DNA of 64,000 nt, from the NCBI RefSeq assembly GCF_046298265.1, contig NZ_JBKAHK010000006.1:62001-126000 (forward strand), given 5' to 3'. Shown piece by piece: positions 18,116 to 27,527 of the stretch (position 1 is the stretch's first letter; the number at the start of each line of letters is the position of its first letter). Both the position numbers and the translations under genes were made by a program. Under the pieces are notes generated by a model, which was not told where the DNA came from, ran no database searches, and was given only the letters and a program-made list of their open reading frames with translations. This DNA is from Gillisia xinjiangensis. GTDB taxonomy: Bacteria; Bacteroidota; Bacteroidia; Flavobacteriales; Flavobacteriaceae.

Positions 18116-21100
18116 TCATGCTAAAACAGGTTTCTTAAAGATCCTTTCCAGTGCTTCAACCTGCTCAAGAGTGGGCCTGTTGGTATAGATCCCGTGTTCT
18201 GTTCCTTTTCTCGCTCCGCGCAGGTATACATAAATAGCTCCACCGAAATCTCTATCGTAATCGAAATTATCTAAACGGGCTTCCAAATAATTTTTAACCG
18301 CCATGGAATATATGAGATACTGAAGGTGATAATTACCTTCATTCAAGGCTTTTTTCATCGTATCACCTTTGGCATAATGCTCCAGGTTGTCTCCCAGGAA
18401 ATTAGATTTCCAGTCCAGGATATAGTATTTGCCTTCGTGCACGAAGAATAGATCTATCAAGCCGGTGAGCAATCCTTTTTTTGTATTGATCACCATATTA
18501 CAGTTGATATCAATACCATCCCCTAAATCAAAGCCTTTCAGATCCTCCAGGTTAATATCTGAAGTATTGAAATCAAATTCCATTTCATTGAGTTTATCAG
18601 CGGAATCCAGGTCTTTTAACAAGATGCTGATGCCATCAGGGAATTGAATCTGTGAATGAAGCACATGATCTACCATTTCTAAAAGTCGTTCCCTAAGTAA
18701 TTCCTTTTTGGCAGGATAATACCTGTTCACCAATTTATCAACTTCTGCCTGGTGACCTTTTGGGTTTGTGAAATCTATGTTTTCGAAGAGGTAATGCAGC
18801 ATAGTCCCCATATTCTTACCTCCCGGGATGTCTTTGAAAATGAATTGATCGTAAGCAGTTTCATACTTATCCAATTTCTCAGGTAAAGCATGTAAACTGT
18901 GAGCGCTAAGGGCAGAGAAGCTGAGTTTGCCGTGGTGTTTGTCGGCCAAGTCCAATTTATCAAGTTCGAGACCTTGGCCCCAGGTGGTTGGTAAAGGCAC
19001 AACATTTTTTTCAAGGGCACCCTCCGGGTGATCAAACCATTTTTGGGAGTCAAAAGGATAATCTTTAACTATAAACTGGGTCAAGCAAGATGCTTGCACC
19101 CTATCTCCTGATGTTTTAAATAAGAAACAATTGTACTTAGCACGAGTTAAGGTTACATATAAAAGTCTACAATTTTCCTGATCTAACTGTTTCTTAAACA
19201 GCGAAGTTTGCTCGGTATTACGATAAGGTTTACAATAAAATTTATAATTCTCGTCAACACCTGATTCTCTAAAAGAAAAAATATCTGAATGATAAGATTT
19301 TTCGTGGTTAATCAGATCCAAAAATGGTGCGATAACTATCGAATATTCCAAACCTTTTGCTTTGTGAATAGTCATAATTTTTACGGCTTTTTCATCGCTT
19401 TCCATCCGCTGAATATATTCATCGCCTTCCTGAACATTTCCAGCTATTTGAAGCCCTAAATAATTATACAATCCTATGGGCTTCAATTCTTGCTTATATT
19501 CTGCCTCTTGCAATAGTTCAAGGAGCTGGGTAAGATTGGATAGAATTCGCAGACCATTTGCAGAAGCATTTTTCATTAAATGCTCCATTACCCCAAAATG
19601 ATCCATATATTTTCTCATCATGGAATAAAACCCAGATCGGGTCCATTGCTCCCGAAACTCTCTAAACAAATCTGTGAATTCGTCTTTTTTTAATTTAAAA
19701 ACCTCATCAAACTGAAATCCGGTAAAATCATTTAAAAGAGCTTTGCTAATATTTTTTTCAGAAGTTTTCAATACGGCCTCCATGATGTATCGAATTGATT
19801 TTGCTTCCTGGGAATCTTCAAACACTTTTGTGTCATCAATTGTAACTGCATGAATTCCCCGCTGAGCTAAAACACTCTTCACCATTTTGCCCTCTTTATT
19901 CGTACGCACTAATATTGCAATATCAGAAGGCTCTATAACTGAACTGTCAATTTTATAAGGCTTTTCTTTATTGAGGAGTTCACCGACTAACTTCCCAACT
20001 TTAACCTTTATAGTATTTTTGTTGCCACCCTCAAATATCTGAAGAGGGTTTATTTTCAAATCTGGGCGCTGTAATCCCATTTTGTTTTGTGCTGCTGATG
20101 CCACTTTTACATACTTAATGTCAAGATCAGTACCATCGGTGTGAAAAGGATCTTTGCCCAAATCATAAAAGCTTTCAACTGCACTTATATAATGAGAAGT
20201 AGATCTAAAATTAACCGGCATCTCGTAAATTTTATCTTCTGATATCTCTTTTCGGCATTTGGCATAGGTATATAGATCGGCTCTTCTCCAGGCATATATT
20301 GACTGTTTTGGATCGCCTATATAAAATAATAGATTTCCTGAATTAAAAAGTCGATTATATATTTCATATTGAAGCTTATCGGTGTCCTGAAACTCATCTA
20401 TAAAAATCGCTTTGTATTTTTTCCTAAGGGTATTTCTGAATGCATCATTATCTTTAGCATGGACTGTTTTGTGCATCCGATTAATAATTTCATCATAAGT
20501 AATCAAATGCTTATTTTGAAGTTTCTCTTCAAGTTTCGCCTTGACGTAATTAACACAATCAGTAATCATACTGTGAAAGCAATTTTCTTTGAAGGAATTT
20601 ATCTCTAAAGCATTATTACGTTCAGGTAACAAACAAGATTCTGCAATTTTTTTATGCGTTATACTGCTATTCACAAGAAAATCCCAATATGCTTTAAAGG
20701 AGATAATTTTATCTGCTTCTTTGTTTAATGTCTTTTGACCAACTCCATCTATATTCTTCCAATCAGCAGTTCTAATTTTTTCTATGATCGTTTCCTGCCT
20801 GGCTTCAAAATCATTTTCGAAGTCCTTAATTTTTTTGCTGATTTCATTGGTTACAAATTTACTTTCTTCTTCATAAGCATATTCTTTACCGGCGATAACT
20901 TCTTTCGCTGCTGCATTTAGATTTTTTAGTGAAAGGCCAGTTAATTCAGCAAAACTCTCTTTTTCAATTTTAGTAACATTGTTCCTCCAATATTCCTTGA
21001 CAAATGAATCAACATCATCAAGAATATTCGGTTGAAGACTCAATCCAAAAGGTTGACCTGAGACTAAAGCAAAATTGTTTAAAGATTCCTGACAGAAACT

Positions 21101-21451
21101 GTGAATTGTTTGAATTGAGGCCTCATCAAGTTCAGACAAGGCTACTTTTAATAAATTTAAAGTCTCATTATCCTTGTATTTATTTATAATAGCCACAATT
21201 GGTTCCTCCTGATTATTATCCCCTTCTGCAACCTTAATTCCCTGCTGAATAAAAGAACGAATACGGGATGCCAATTCAGCCACAGCTTCATTGGTAAAAG
21301 TCACCATTAGGATCTCCTTAATCTTATATTTTTTTTCTACCAGCAGTCTTAAAACCAATAATCCTATAGAATAGGTTTTGCCTGTTCCAGCACTTGCTTC
21401 TACAAGATTTACGCCTTCCAATTTTACTGTAAGAGGTTCGAATTTATTCAT
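18116..21451 (-). CDS. recB: RecB, helicase-nuclease subunit of exonuclease V
   Basis: The start MNKFEPLTVKLEGVNL is chosen because it matches how RecB proteins begin and overlaps the recC stop by only 8 bases; a start 27 bases further upstream is also open. The UvrD-type motor has Walker A EASAGTGKT within the first 30 residues, FIDEFQDTDKLQ, and IHKAKGLEYSIVI. The C-terminal nuclease domain shows GTMLHYLFE, then GLIDLFFVHEGKYYILDWKS, the catalytic Asp and DxK core of the RecB family. With RecC and RecD it unwinds and degrades double-stranded ends. The first two thirds of the gene look more AT-rich than the last third. Confidence 0.95.
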   Translation of the reverse strand: MNKFEPLTVKLEGVNLVEASAGTGKTYSIGLLVLRLLVEKKYKIKEILMVTFTNEAVAELASRIRSFIQQGIKVAEGDNNQEEPIVAIINKYKDNETLNLLKVALSELDEASIQTIHSFCQESLNNFALVSGQPFGLSLQPNILDDVDSFVKEYWRNNVTKIEKESFAELTGLSLKNLNAAAKEVIAGKEYAYEEESKFVTNEISKKIKDFENDFEARQETIIEKIRTADWKNIDGVGQKTLNKEADKIISFKAYWDFLVNSSITHKKIAESCLLPERNNALEINSFKENCFHSMITDCVNYVKAKLEEKLQNKHLITYDEIINRMHKTVHAKDNDAFRNTLRKKYKAIFIDEFQDTDKLQYEIYNRLFNSGNLLFYIGDPKQSIYAWRRADLYTYAKCRKEISEDKIYEMPVNFRSTSHYISAVESFYDLGKDPFHTDGTDLDIKYVKVASAAQNKMGLQRPDLKINPLQIFEGGNKNTIKVKVGKLVGELLNKEKPYKIDSSVIEPSDIAILVRTNKEGKMVKSVLAQRGIHAVTIDDTKVFEDSQEAKSIRYIMEAVLKTSEKNISKALLNDFTGFQFDEVFKLKKDEFTDLFREFREQWTRSGFYSMMRKYMDHFGVMEHLMKNASANGLRILSNLTQLLELLQEAEYKQELKPIGLYNYLGLQIAGNVQEGDEYIQRMESDEKAVKIMTIHKAKGLEYSIVIAPFLDLINHEKSYHSDIFSFRESGVDENYKFYCKPYRNTEQTSLFKKQLDQENCRLLYVTLTRAKYNCFLFKTSGDRVQASCLTQFIVKDYPFDSQKWFDHPEGALEKNVVPLPTTWGQGLELDKLDLADKHHGKLSFSALSAHSLHALPEKLDKYETAYDQFIFKDIPGGKNMGTMLHYLFENIDFTNPKGHQAEVDKLVNRYYPAKKELLRERLLEMVDHVLHSQIQFPDGISILLKDLDSADKLNEMEFDFNTSDINLEDLKGFDLGDGIDINCNMVINTKKGLLTGLIDLFFVHEGKYYILDWKSNFLGDNLEHYAKGDTMKKALNEGNYHLQYLIYSMAVKNYLEARLDNFDYDRDFGGAIYVYLRGARKGTEHGIYTNRPTLEQVEALERIFKKPVLA

Positions 21452-24400
21452 TAGATTGATTTTTTCTACCAAAGGCAATATCTACTGCGCCAAAAATTCG
21501 GCTATATAATTTTTGAAGTTCATTTAACCTCGAAACACTTTTATCTCCTTCAAAGAAACCTTGCCTGTATTCTCTTATAAAATAATCAGATGGATAAAAT
21601 CCTAGATAAGCATCAACTTTTTCATCTATCATTTCTTTCATAAGGATCGCCTTTTCTTCTTCGGGTTTTCCAGAAAGTTCTAAAATTTCTGAAACTTCAA
21701 AATTAAATTCAGGATAAAAAGAAACTATTCCCCGGTAGTTCTGCACATACAATTGCAATAGTTCCCTTAACTCTTGAATTGCCTCATTTTTGGAAACCGG
21801 TTTGTTTAATTTAGTATAAAAAATTCCATCTCCTTCTTTTTCAAAACAACAGTAATGCACACCTCCATCTAATCCCATCGCTTTCATTATTAAAAGCCTT
21901 AAATAGGCAGAAAGTTCATATTTTTTCTTTTCGGCTTTTGAAACAAACAGATAATAAGAATCTTCACCAAACATGTTCAATTCCCCTGTAAGTTTCAAAA
22001 CCTTATTCCCCACATTAAAATCAAGCTCAAAATTCAAATTATGGTGTTCCTGATTATTCGTATGCTTATTAAGTTCTGTCCATAAAGTTTCAATTTCCTC
22101 TGTGACTTCCTCCAATTTCATCTCCCCCGGAACTTTTAATGGCAATGCACTCTTCACTATCATTTCTTTTCTTGCCTCAGATATCAGATCGTTATTTAGT
22201 TCTAATCCATCCAATTTTTTCTTGAGGAAAAAATCCTTGAGAGCCCAATTCTCTAAGGTTCCAATTTCAAAGAGCTCCCATTCAGGTAAAATTTCAGGAT
22301 TTTCAAAATAAATTTCAAGTACCTTATTATAGTGATGTTTGAAAGGGTCTCTTAAAAAAATTTCCAGGATATGCAAGGGGACATTATCTGGCACTTCCTT
22401 TATTCTATCAGAATTATAATCGAGAGTTAACTTTTCCTTTTTATTTGCCGTAAACGTAAAAAGATCCTTTTTTTCAGAATCAAAATAACCCGAATTAAAT
22501 GAGTGCAAGGGATGTTTAATTTGTTTGATTACCGCCCCAGCCTTTTTAGAATATTCCTCCAATTCACTTACAATAGCAGATGATGGTATTTTAGAATTAT
22601 TTTTTACATCCTGTCCTATATAACTCAAGAGCACCCGGTTTCCTGCATTCAAAAAAGTTTCCAAAAAGGCACCGCGATCTTTAATACGGCTGCTTAGTTT
22701 CTTATCCTCCGGAAGAAGATCGAAACTCAGCTCCTGAGACTTTCGGGGAAATTCCCCAAAATTCAAGCCCAGGAATGCAATCACTTTTTTGGGCATACTC
22801 ATCCCGGGATAGAGTCCGCTAAACACAATCCCTCCTATGCCCTTTATTTGTTGCAGATCTTTGTTTTGAAGCTGATCTTTTAACCTAAAAAAGAAGGTGT
22901 TGAAACCGATTACTTCTTCACTTGAATCCTCCATAGAACCCAGCTCTTCCATAAGTTCGCTGAACTGGTTTTGCTGCCAGTCTTCCGGCTGTAAAAACTC
23001 TTCGGTGATTCTCATCAATTCTATGTGCCAGGCTCCTGCAGTTTTTGGTGTCTCTTTTAAGGTGAGGAACTCTTGTAGCAGTTGCACAAGGTGGTGCAAT
23101 CTAAAAAGATCCTGAGCCTGTTGTCCTTCAGCAATATCTACAGGGTATATTTTCTTCCCGTTGATCACTACAGGTTCTTCACTTCCTAAGCAGAAACCGT
23201 AGATAAGCCTTTCGAGTCCGTTGCTGAAGGAGGAAAAATTGGTTTCCAGATCTTTATCTCCTTCATATTCCCTGCGGATGTTCGCATCGATAAATGCTTT
23301 TTTGAGGAGGTCGAGATCTGTAAACCCAAAGGCTTTTTGCACCGGCTGCATTTCCAGCAGATTAAAAACCCCGGGGGCAGTAAAATTCTCTTCCTCAAAA
23401 GCCAGCACCTGTTCCAGGGCCGTCCAGAAACTCTCTTCCCTGCCGTAGCCCTTTGTGACCAGTGTGTATGGAAATTCATAGGGAGCAGAATCAAAAACAG
23501 TCCTGATGGCTGAAATATAAGGGTCAAGGTTGGATATGCACACCATAATATCCCGTGCGCCTAATTTCTCTTTACTTTCATCTACAGTTTTCACCAGGTA
23601 ATTATAAAGCGCTTCTATCTCCCTCACACGAGTAAAGGAATTGTAGATAAGCACAGAATCATCTGCTACCAATTTATCTGAAATTGAATCGGAGCATATA
23701 TCCCTTTGAATTTGATTCAACAGATTTCCGCCTTCGGAAGGAAAATCCATTTCAGGTATTGTCCCTATCTCTTCCAGTTGCTCATTGGTTTTCACCGCCA
23801 GTTCTCCCCAGTTCTGGGTGAGGGGATTATTTTTCCGTTTTAGATTGAGGTTGGTGCGATACAAATAAATGCTAAACCCCTTTTGTTCTTTTAGAATTTT
23901 TAAATATTGGAGGTATAATGGGCTAAGGCTGACATTTCCACAAATATATAAGGAATGATATTTTTTAAGAATTTCAGGTTTCAAGCGAATAAATTCTTCA
24001 AGCTTTTCGGGAGACATTTGATTAGTTGAATATCCGCATTGTTCATACAGGTATTTTTGCCACTCCAGATCGGGGTGATCCTGGCTTTTCCATTCCTCTG
24101 CAGGATCGAACTCCTGGTAACTATCAAACAGTCCGGCAACTTTTTGTGCCAGGGCAAGGCGTTTGACCTCATCTTCCCCGCAATAGTTTTTAATATTTTC
24201 GAATTTATTCTGAAATTCAGTTTTGCCCATCTCAGTAAAAAGCTTCCAGATGAGTTTTTCTCCCGATGGTTTTTCTTTAAAATTAGGATCAAGGTTTTCA
24301 ATTAATTCCCTGAAAAAAGAATTAAAACTGTGTTGTTTAAGGTTTCCAATAAACCCAAGATTTTCGGCCAGTTGTTCCTTTAACCAGTTATGCTGTGCTT

Positions 24401-24560
24401 TATTGGGAGTGATGATATGAACCGATTGGAATACCTCACCTTTAAAAGTCGTTTCAATATGATCTGCAAGTTTGGAGGCCAGATCTATATTGGAAGCTCC
24501 GGAATAAAAATTGATTATCGTATCTCCATCAGATTTAGGTGTGTCTGTAACTGTTTCCAT
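21444..24560 (-). CDS. recC: RecC, recognition subunit of exonuclease V
   Basis: This 1038-residue protein is slightly shorter than E. coli RecC (about 1120). It lies between recD and recB, 2 bases after recD and overlapping recB. Recognisable stretches are SGASNIDLASKLADHI at the N-terminus, IITPNKAQHNWLKEQLAE, FNSFFRELI, and later FSGLYPGMSMPKKVIAFLG and NFGEFPRKS, typical of the RecC dead-helicase fold. No Walker A is present, as expected. RecC splits the duplex and scans for Chi-like sequences. The subunit order recD-recC-recB and the presence of a full RecD argue against an AddAB pair. Confidence 0.93.
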   Translation of the reverse strand: METVTDTPKSDGDTIINFYSGASNIDLASKLADHIETTFKGEVFQSVHIITPNKAQHNWLKEQLAENLGFIGNLKQHSFNSFFRELIENLDPNFKEKPSGEKLIWKLFTEMGKTEFQNKFENIKNYCGEDEVKRLALAQKVAGLFDSYQEFDPAEEWKSQDHPDLEWQKYLYEQCGYSTNQMSPEKLEEFIRLKPEILKKYHSLYICGNVSLSPLYLQYLKILKEQKGFSIYLYRTNLNLKRKNNPLTQNWGELAVKTNEQLEEIGTIPEMDFPSEGGNLLNQIQRDICSDSISDKLVADDSVLIYNSFTRVREIEALYNYLVKTVDESKEKLGARDIMVCISNLDPYISAIRTVFDSAPYEFPYTLVTKGYGREESFWTALEQVLAFEEENFTAPGVFNLLEMQPVQKAFGFTDLDLLKKAFIDANIRREYEGDKDLETNFSSFSNGLERLIYGFCLGSEEPVVINGKKIYPVDIAEGQQAQDLFRLHHLVQLLQEFLTLKETPKTAGAWHIELMRITEEFLQPEDWQQNQFSELMEELGSMEDSSEEVIGFNTFFFRLKDQLQNKDLQQIKGIGGIVFSGLYPGMSMPKKVIAFLGLNFGEFPRKSQELSFDLLPEDKKLSSRIKDRGAFLETFLNAGNRVLLSYIGQDVKNNSKIPSSAIVSELEEYSKKAGAVIKQIKHPLHSFNSGYFDSEKKDLFTFTANKKEKLTLDYNSDRIKEVPDNVPLHILEIFLRDPFKHHYNKVLEIYFENPEILPEWELFEIGTLENWALKDFFLKKKLDGLELNNDLISEARKEMIVKSALPLKVPGEMKLEEVTEEIETLWTELNKHTNNQEHHNLNFELDFNVGNKVLKLTGELNMFGEDSYYLFVSKAEKKKYELSAYLRLLIMKAMGLDGGVHYCCFEKEGDGIFYTKLNKPVSKNEAIQELRELLQLYVQNYRGIVSFYPEFNFEVSEILELSGKPEEEKAILMKEMIDEKVDAYLGFYPSDYFIREYRQGFFEGDKSVSRLNELQKLYSRIFGAVDIAFGRKNQSNE

Positions 24561-24562
24561 AA

Positions 24563-26392
24563 TTATATCCTGTTGGTTATTCCGGAAGCCCTTCTTACCC
24601 TTGCCTCTGCCGATTTTTTAATGACTTCCATTGTTCCCTGGATGATCAGGCTTTCTTTAGCCCGGGTGATCCCGGTATACAGCAACTCCCGCGTGAGTAG
24701 TGGCAGGTCTTCAGACTTCGGCATCACAAGCAGGACTTTGTTAAATTCAGATCCCTGGCTTTTGTGAACGGTCATCGCGAATACTGTTTCCACATCGGTT
24801 AGCAAACCGGGAGAAAAACTGCGGATTTTTCTTTCCTGTACTTCTCCTTCTTGCTTTTCTTCTTCCAATTGCTTTTCCTCATCCAGAAACCAGATGCGTA
24901 TTTTACCTGAAACCTTATCCTTTCGCACCAGACCCACATCACCATTAAAAAGGTTAAGGTCCGGATGATTCCGTGTAACCATTACAGGACGGTTTTTATA
25001 GAAAACCTGACCTGGATTTATTTTTCTTTTTTTCGACAAATATTTTTCCACCCGGGTATTGAGTCCTTCCACTCCATTTTTTCCCTTACGGATCACTGCA
25101 AGGATTCGCAGCGCATTGAATTTTTCAATGGCCTTTGCGATATCATCTTCGGCTATATAATCCTCAAATCCCTGAATAAAGCTTTCAAATTTACTTTCCT
25201 TATATTGATTGTCTACAACAATTTCCCCTTCAGGTCTCCCTTCCTCAAAAAAGCTTTCTATTTTCTCCTGCTTATTATCGATCACTGCCTCACTTAGAAC
25301 CCCAAAATCAGAATCTCCTTTAAAGCGATAGGAATGCTGTAGCTTAACGATTTGATCCTGCAGCAATTCATCTTTTCCGGTGTTTTGCTTGAGAATTTGT
25401 TCAGGGAAAAGTTGTTTTAGAGAAGAAATGGTCGCAGAAGAAAATTTGTTTTTCTCCCCAACCGTATTACACAAATCTCCCAACAAACTACCCGCCTCTA
25501 CTGAGGCCAGCTGGTTTTGGTCGCCTAACAGGATGAGTCGGGTACGCGGATCTACAGCATTGATGAATTTGGCAAAAAGCGCCACATCTATCATAGAAGC
25601 TTCATCAACAATAATCACATCTGCATCCAGTTTGTTTTCCAGGTCGCGTTTGAAGTAAGGTGACTGGTGCTTAACCTCAAGCAACCGGTGCAAGGTATAA
25701 GGTTTCAATGCCCCTATTTGTTCCCTGAAGTCCTCCGGCACCTGCTTATTGGCAGCCAAAGCTTCCTTCATCCGCATAGCTGCTTTCCCTGTGGGAGCAG
25801 CCAGCTTCACATTAAGATCCGGGTTTTCTTCATACAGTAGACTCAGAATTTTGGCAACCGTAGTAGTTTTTCCTGTTCCCGGTCCGCCGGTGATAATGGT
25901 AAAATTGTTCAGGTATGCCATAGCAGAAGCCACCAGCTGCCAGTCGGTTCCATTCTTTTGATCTCGACTTTCAACCAGCTTTGTGAATTCTCGAGAACCC
26001 TTTAACCTTTCCAGCCTTTGTGCCTTCTCTCCTTCTCCTTCAGTAATCAAACCTTTGATGCCTTCAATGATCTGAGTTTCGTAGTTGAAATAGCGGGTGA
26101 TGTAGAAGTTATCGCCTTTAAGTACAAATGGTTTATCTTTTTCCTCAATCTCTCCTCCTTTGGCCACCAGGCCGGTTTGCAGTAGATCAACTGTAGAAGA
26201 GAAATTATCCCCCTCTATAATTTTCTTTTTATACCCTTCAAATATCCCTGCCGTCCCTTGCTTGTCCTGTAAATCGACACAGACACTGCCATGGGACAGG
26301 TTACGGGAAACGGCGTAGGCGTAGGGTTGGATGGCTTTTTCCTCTTCCTTTTTGAAGAAGTTGGCGAAGTGGTGGTGGGAGGAAATAATCAT
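24563..26392 (-). CDS. recD: RecD, 5'-3' helicase subunit of exonuclease V
   Basis: At 609 residues it equals the usual RecD length. Motifs in order are FTIITGGPGTGKTTTVAKI (Walker A, near residue 168), VIIVDEASMIDVALF (near 260), a GDQNQLASVEAGS motif III, and near the C-terminus FAMTVHKSQGSEFNKV and LLYTGITRAKESL. It is an SF1B helicase that drives the 5'-ended strand in the RecBCD complex. It begins 37 bases after the upstream GTPase gene and ends 2 bases before recC. Confidence 0.95.
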   Translation of the reverse strand: MIISSHHHFANFFKKEEEKAIQPYAYAVSRNLSHGSVCVDLQDKQGTAGIFEGYKKKIIEGDNFSSTVDLLQTGLVAKGGEIEEKDKPFVLKGDNFYITRYFNYETQIIEGIKGLITEGEGEKAQRLERLKGSREFTKLVESRDQKNGTDWQLVASAMAYLNNFTIITGGPGTGKTTTVAKILSLLYEENPDLNVKLAAPTGKAAMRMKEALAANKQVPEDFREQIGALKPYTLHRLLEVKHQSPYFKRDLENKLDADVIIVDEASMIDVALFAKFINAVDPRTRLILLGDQNQLASVEAGSLLGDLCNTVGEKNKFSSATISSLKQLFPEQILKQNTGKDELLQDQIVKLQHSYRFKGDSDFGVLSEAVIDNKQEKIESFFEEGRPEGEIVVDNQYKESKFESFIQGFEDYIAEDDIAKAIEKFNALRILAVIRKGKNGVEGLNTRVEKYLSKKRKINPGQVFYKNRPVMVTRNHPDLNLFNGDVGLVRKDKVSGKIRIWFLDEEKQLEEEKQEGEVQERKIRSFSPGLLTDVETVFAMTVHKSQGSEFNKVLLVMPKSEDLPLLTRELLYTGITRAKESLIIQGTMEVIKKSAEARVRRASGITNRI

Positions 26393-26429
26393 GGAAATGA
26401 TTTTAATTATTATTTTATATGTAGCAAAC

Positions 26430-27527
26430 TTAGATTAAGATTTTTCCAGTCCTTTTTTCTGGTAATAATTGATCTTTAAATACTCGTAAAACTTCTTTGG
26501 ATGAATACATCGGAATCTTATTCATAACGGTAGGTGCAATTTTATCAAGAATAAAAAAGATAACACTCGGTATCAGGGTGACAGGTATTAATGCGATCAA
26601 CCCCGCATTGGCAACTATATTCGCTAAGATGACTTCTGGATTATCTTTTTTTTGCTCTTCCAGTCCAAGAGAATACTTGAGGTCACTTCCCAGGTCAACT
26701 TCAACAGAATTGACTATTGTATCTTTATAGAACTGTTTTGCTTCTGTCGCTATCTTCAAAAGCTCGTTGGAAAAAACTCTATTTTCACTTTTCACAGTTT
26801 TATTTAAGGATCTTTGAATTTTATCTAGATTCTCTTTAGATGCAAAACCTAAAAACGAACATTTTTCAAGCTCATATTCCAATGTTTTACAGAGCCTTTT
26901 CTTTAGAGCTTTTTTCTTTGAAGCAATTTTTGTATCAAATAAGTGTTTTATTCTGTCTGCTAATGATTCAGATGTAGAAAATTTAATTTTCTTCACCAGT
27001 TCCTTCTTCCCAAAGGGTTCCGAGACGGTTTTGAATGCTCCGAATCCTTTCGTTTTCTCAACATTATTTATCAGTATGGTTTCCACCCCAAGTATCAAGT
27101 CAACATCCTCAGAAAATTTTTTGGCACCTCTTGAATCACCCTTTGTAATCACAATAACAGGTTTCAACTTTTCCTGTTGAATCGCCTTAATTGTCCTAAT
27201 CTCAAAATCTTCAATTCTCTTTCCTTCTCCTGAGATACAATAGATCACTGTATGAAGCCATTTTTTTACATCCTCTTCCTGCTGCTTTTCCTTTTGAAAC
27301 TTTTTAAACTTTTGCCGCCAGGTTTCTTCTTTTCCGGCCTCGAGCCCCCAGGAATCATAAATATTAACTTCATTACCAGAAATTGAACCTTTTTTCAAAT
27401 GAAAACCTTCCAAAGTAACAGGTTTCCCCACTCCAACATCAGCTTTAATTTCTCCGAAAAGATAATTAAGTAGAGAACTCTTCCCAACTCCAGATTTCCC
27501 AATAACCGAAATATTATATCCCTCCAT
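26430..27527 (-). CDS. TRAFAC-class GTPase with C-terminal membrane segment
   Basis: This 365-residue protein has G1 IGKSGVGKSS (residues 9-18), a G3-like DSWGLEAGKEE (about 58) and G4 VITKGD. A helical region rich in Lys and Glu follows, and near the C-terminus a hydrophobic stretch (LIALIPVTLIPSVIFFIL) is probably a membrane anchor. It overlaps the second GTPase gene by 14 bases and precedes recD by 37. I cannot name a characterised orthologue. The pairing with another membrane-linked GTPase recalls bacterial dynamin- and YcjX/YcjF-like arrangements. A role in membrane sensing or remodelling during phage attack is speculative. Confidence 0.8.
   Translation of the reverse strand: MEGYNISVIGKSGVGKSSLLNYLFGEIKADVGVGKPVTLEGFHLKKGSISGNEVNIYDSWGLEAGKEETWRQKFKKFQKEKQQEEDVKKWLHTVIYCISGEGKRIEDFEIRTIKAIQQEKLKPVIVITKGDSRGAKKFSEDVDLILGVETILINNVEKTKGFGAFKTVSEPFGKKELVKKIKFSTSESLADRIKHLFDTKIASKKKALKKRLCKTLEYELEKCSFLGFASKENLDKIQRSLNKTVKSENRVFSNELLKIATEAKQFYKDTIVNSVEVDLGSDLKYSLGLEEQKKDNPEVILANIVANAGLIALIPVTLIPSVIFFILDKIAPTVMNKIPMYSSKEVLRVFKDQLLPEKRTGKILI

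Noticed and set aside
18116..24560. AddAB instead of RecBC
   Set aside because: The three-gene order with a 609-residue RecD carrying complete helicase motifs, and a RecC without Walker A, fit RecBCD.
24390..24767. A 125-codon + frame across the recD/recC junction
   Set aside because: It is antisense to two well-supported genes and has no recognisable domain.
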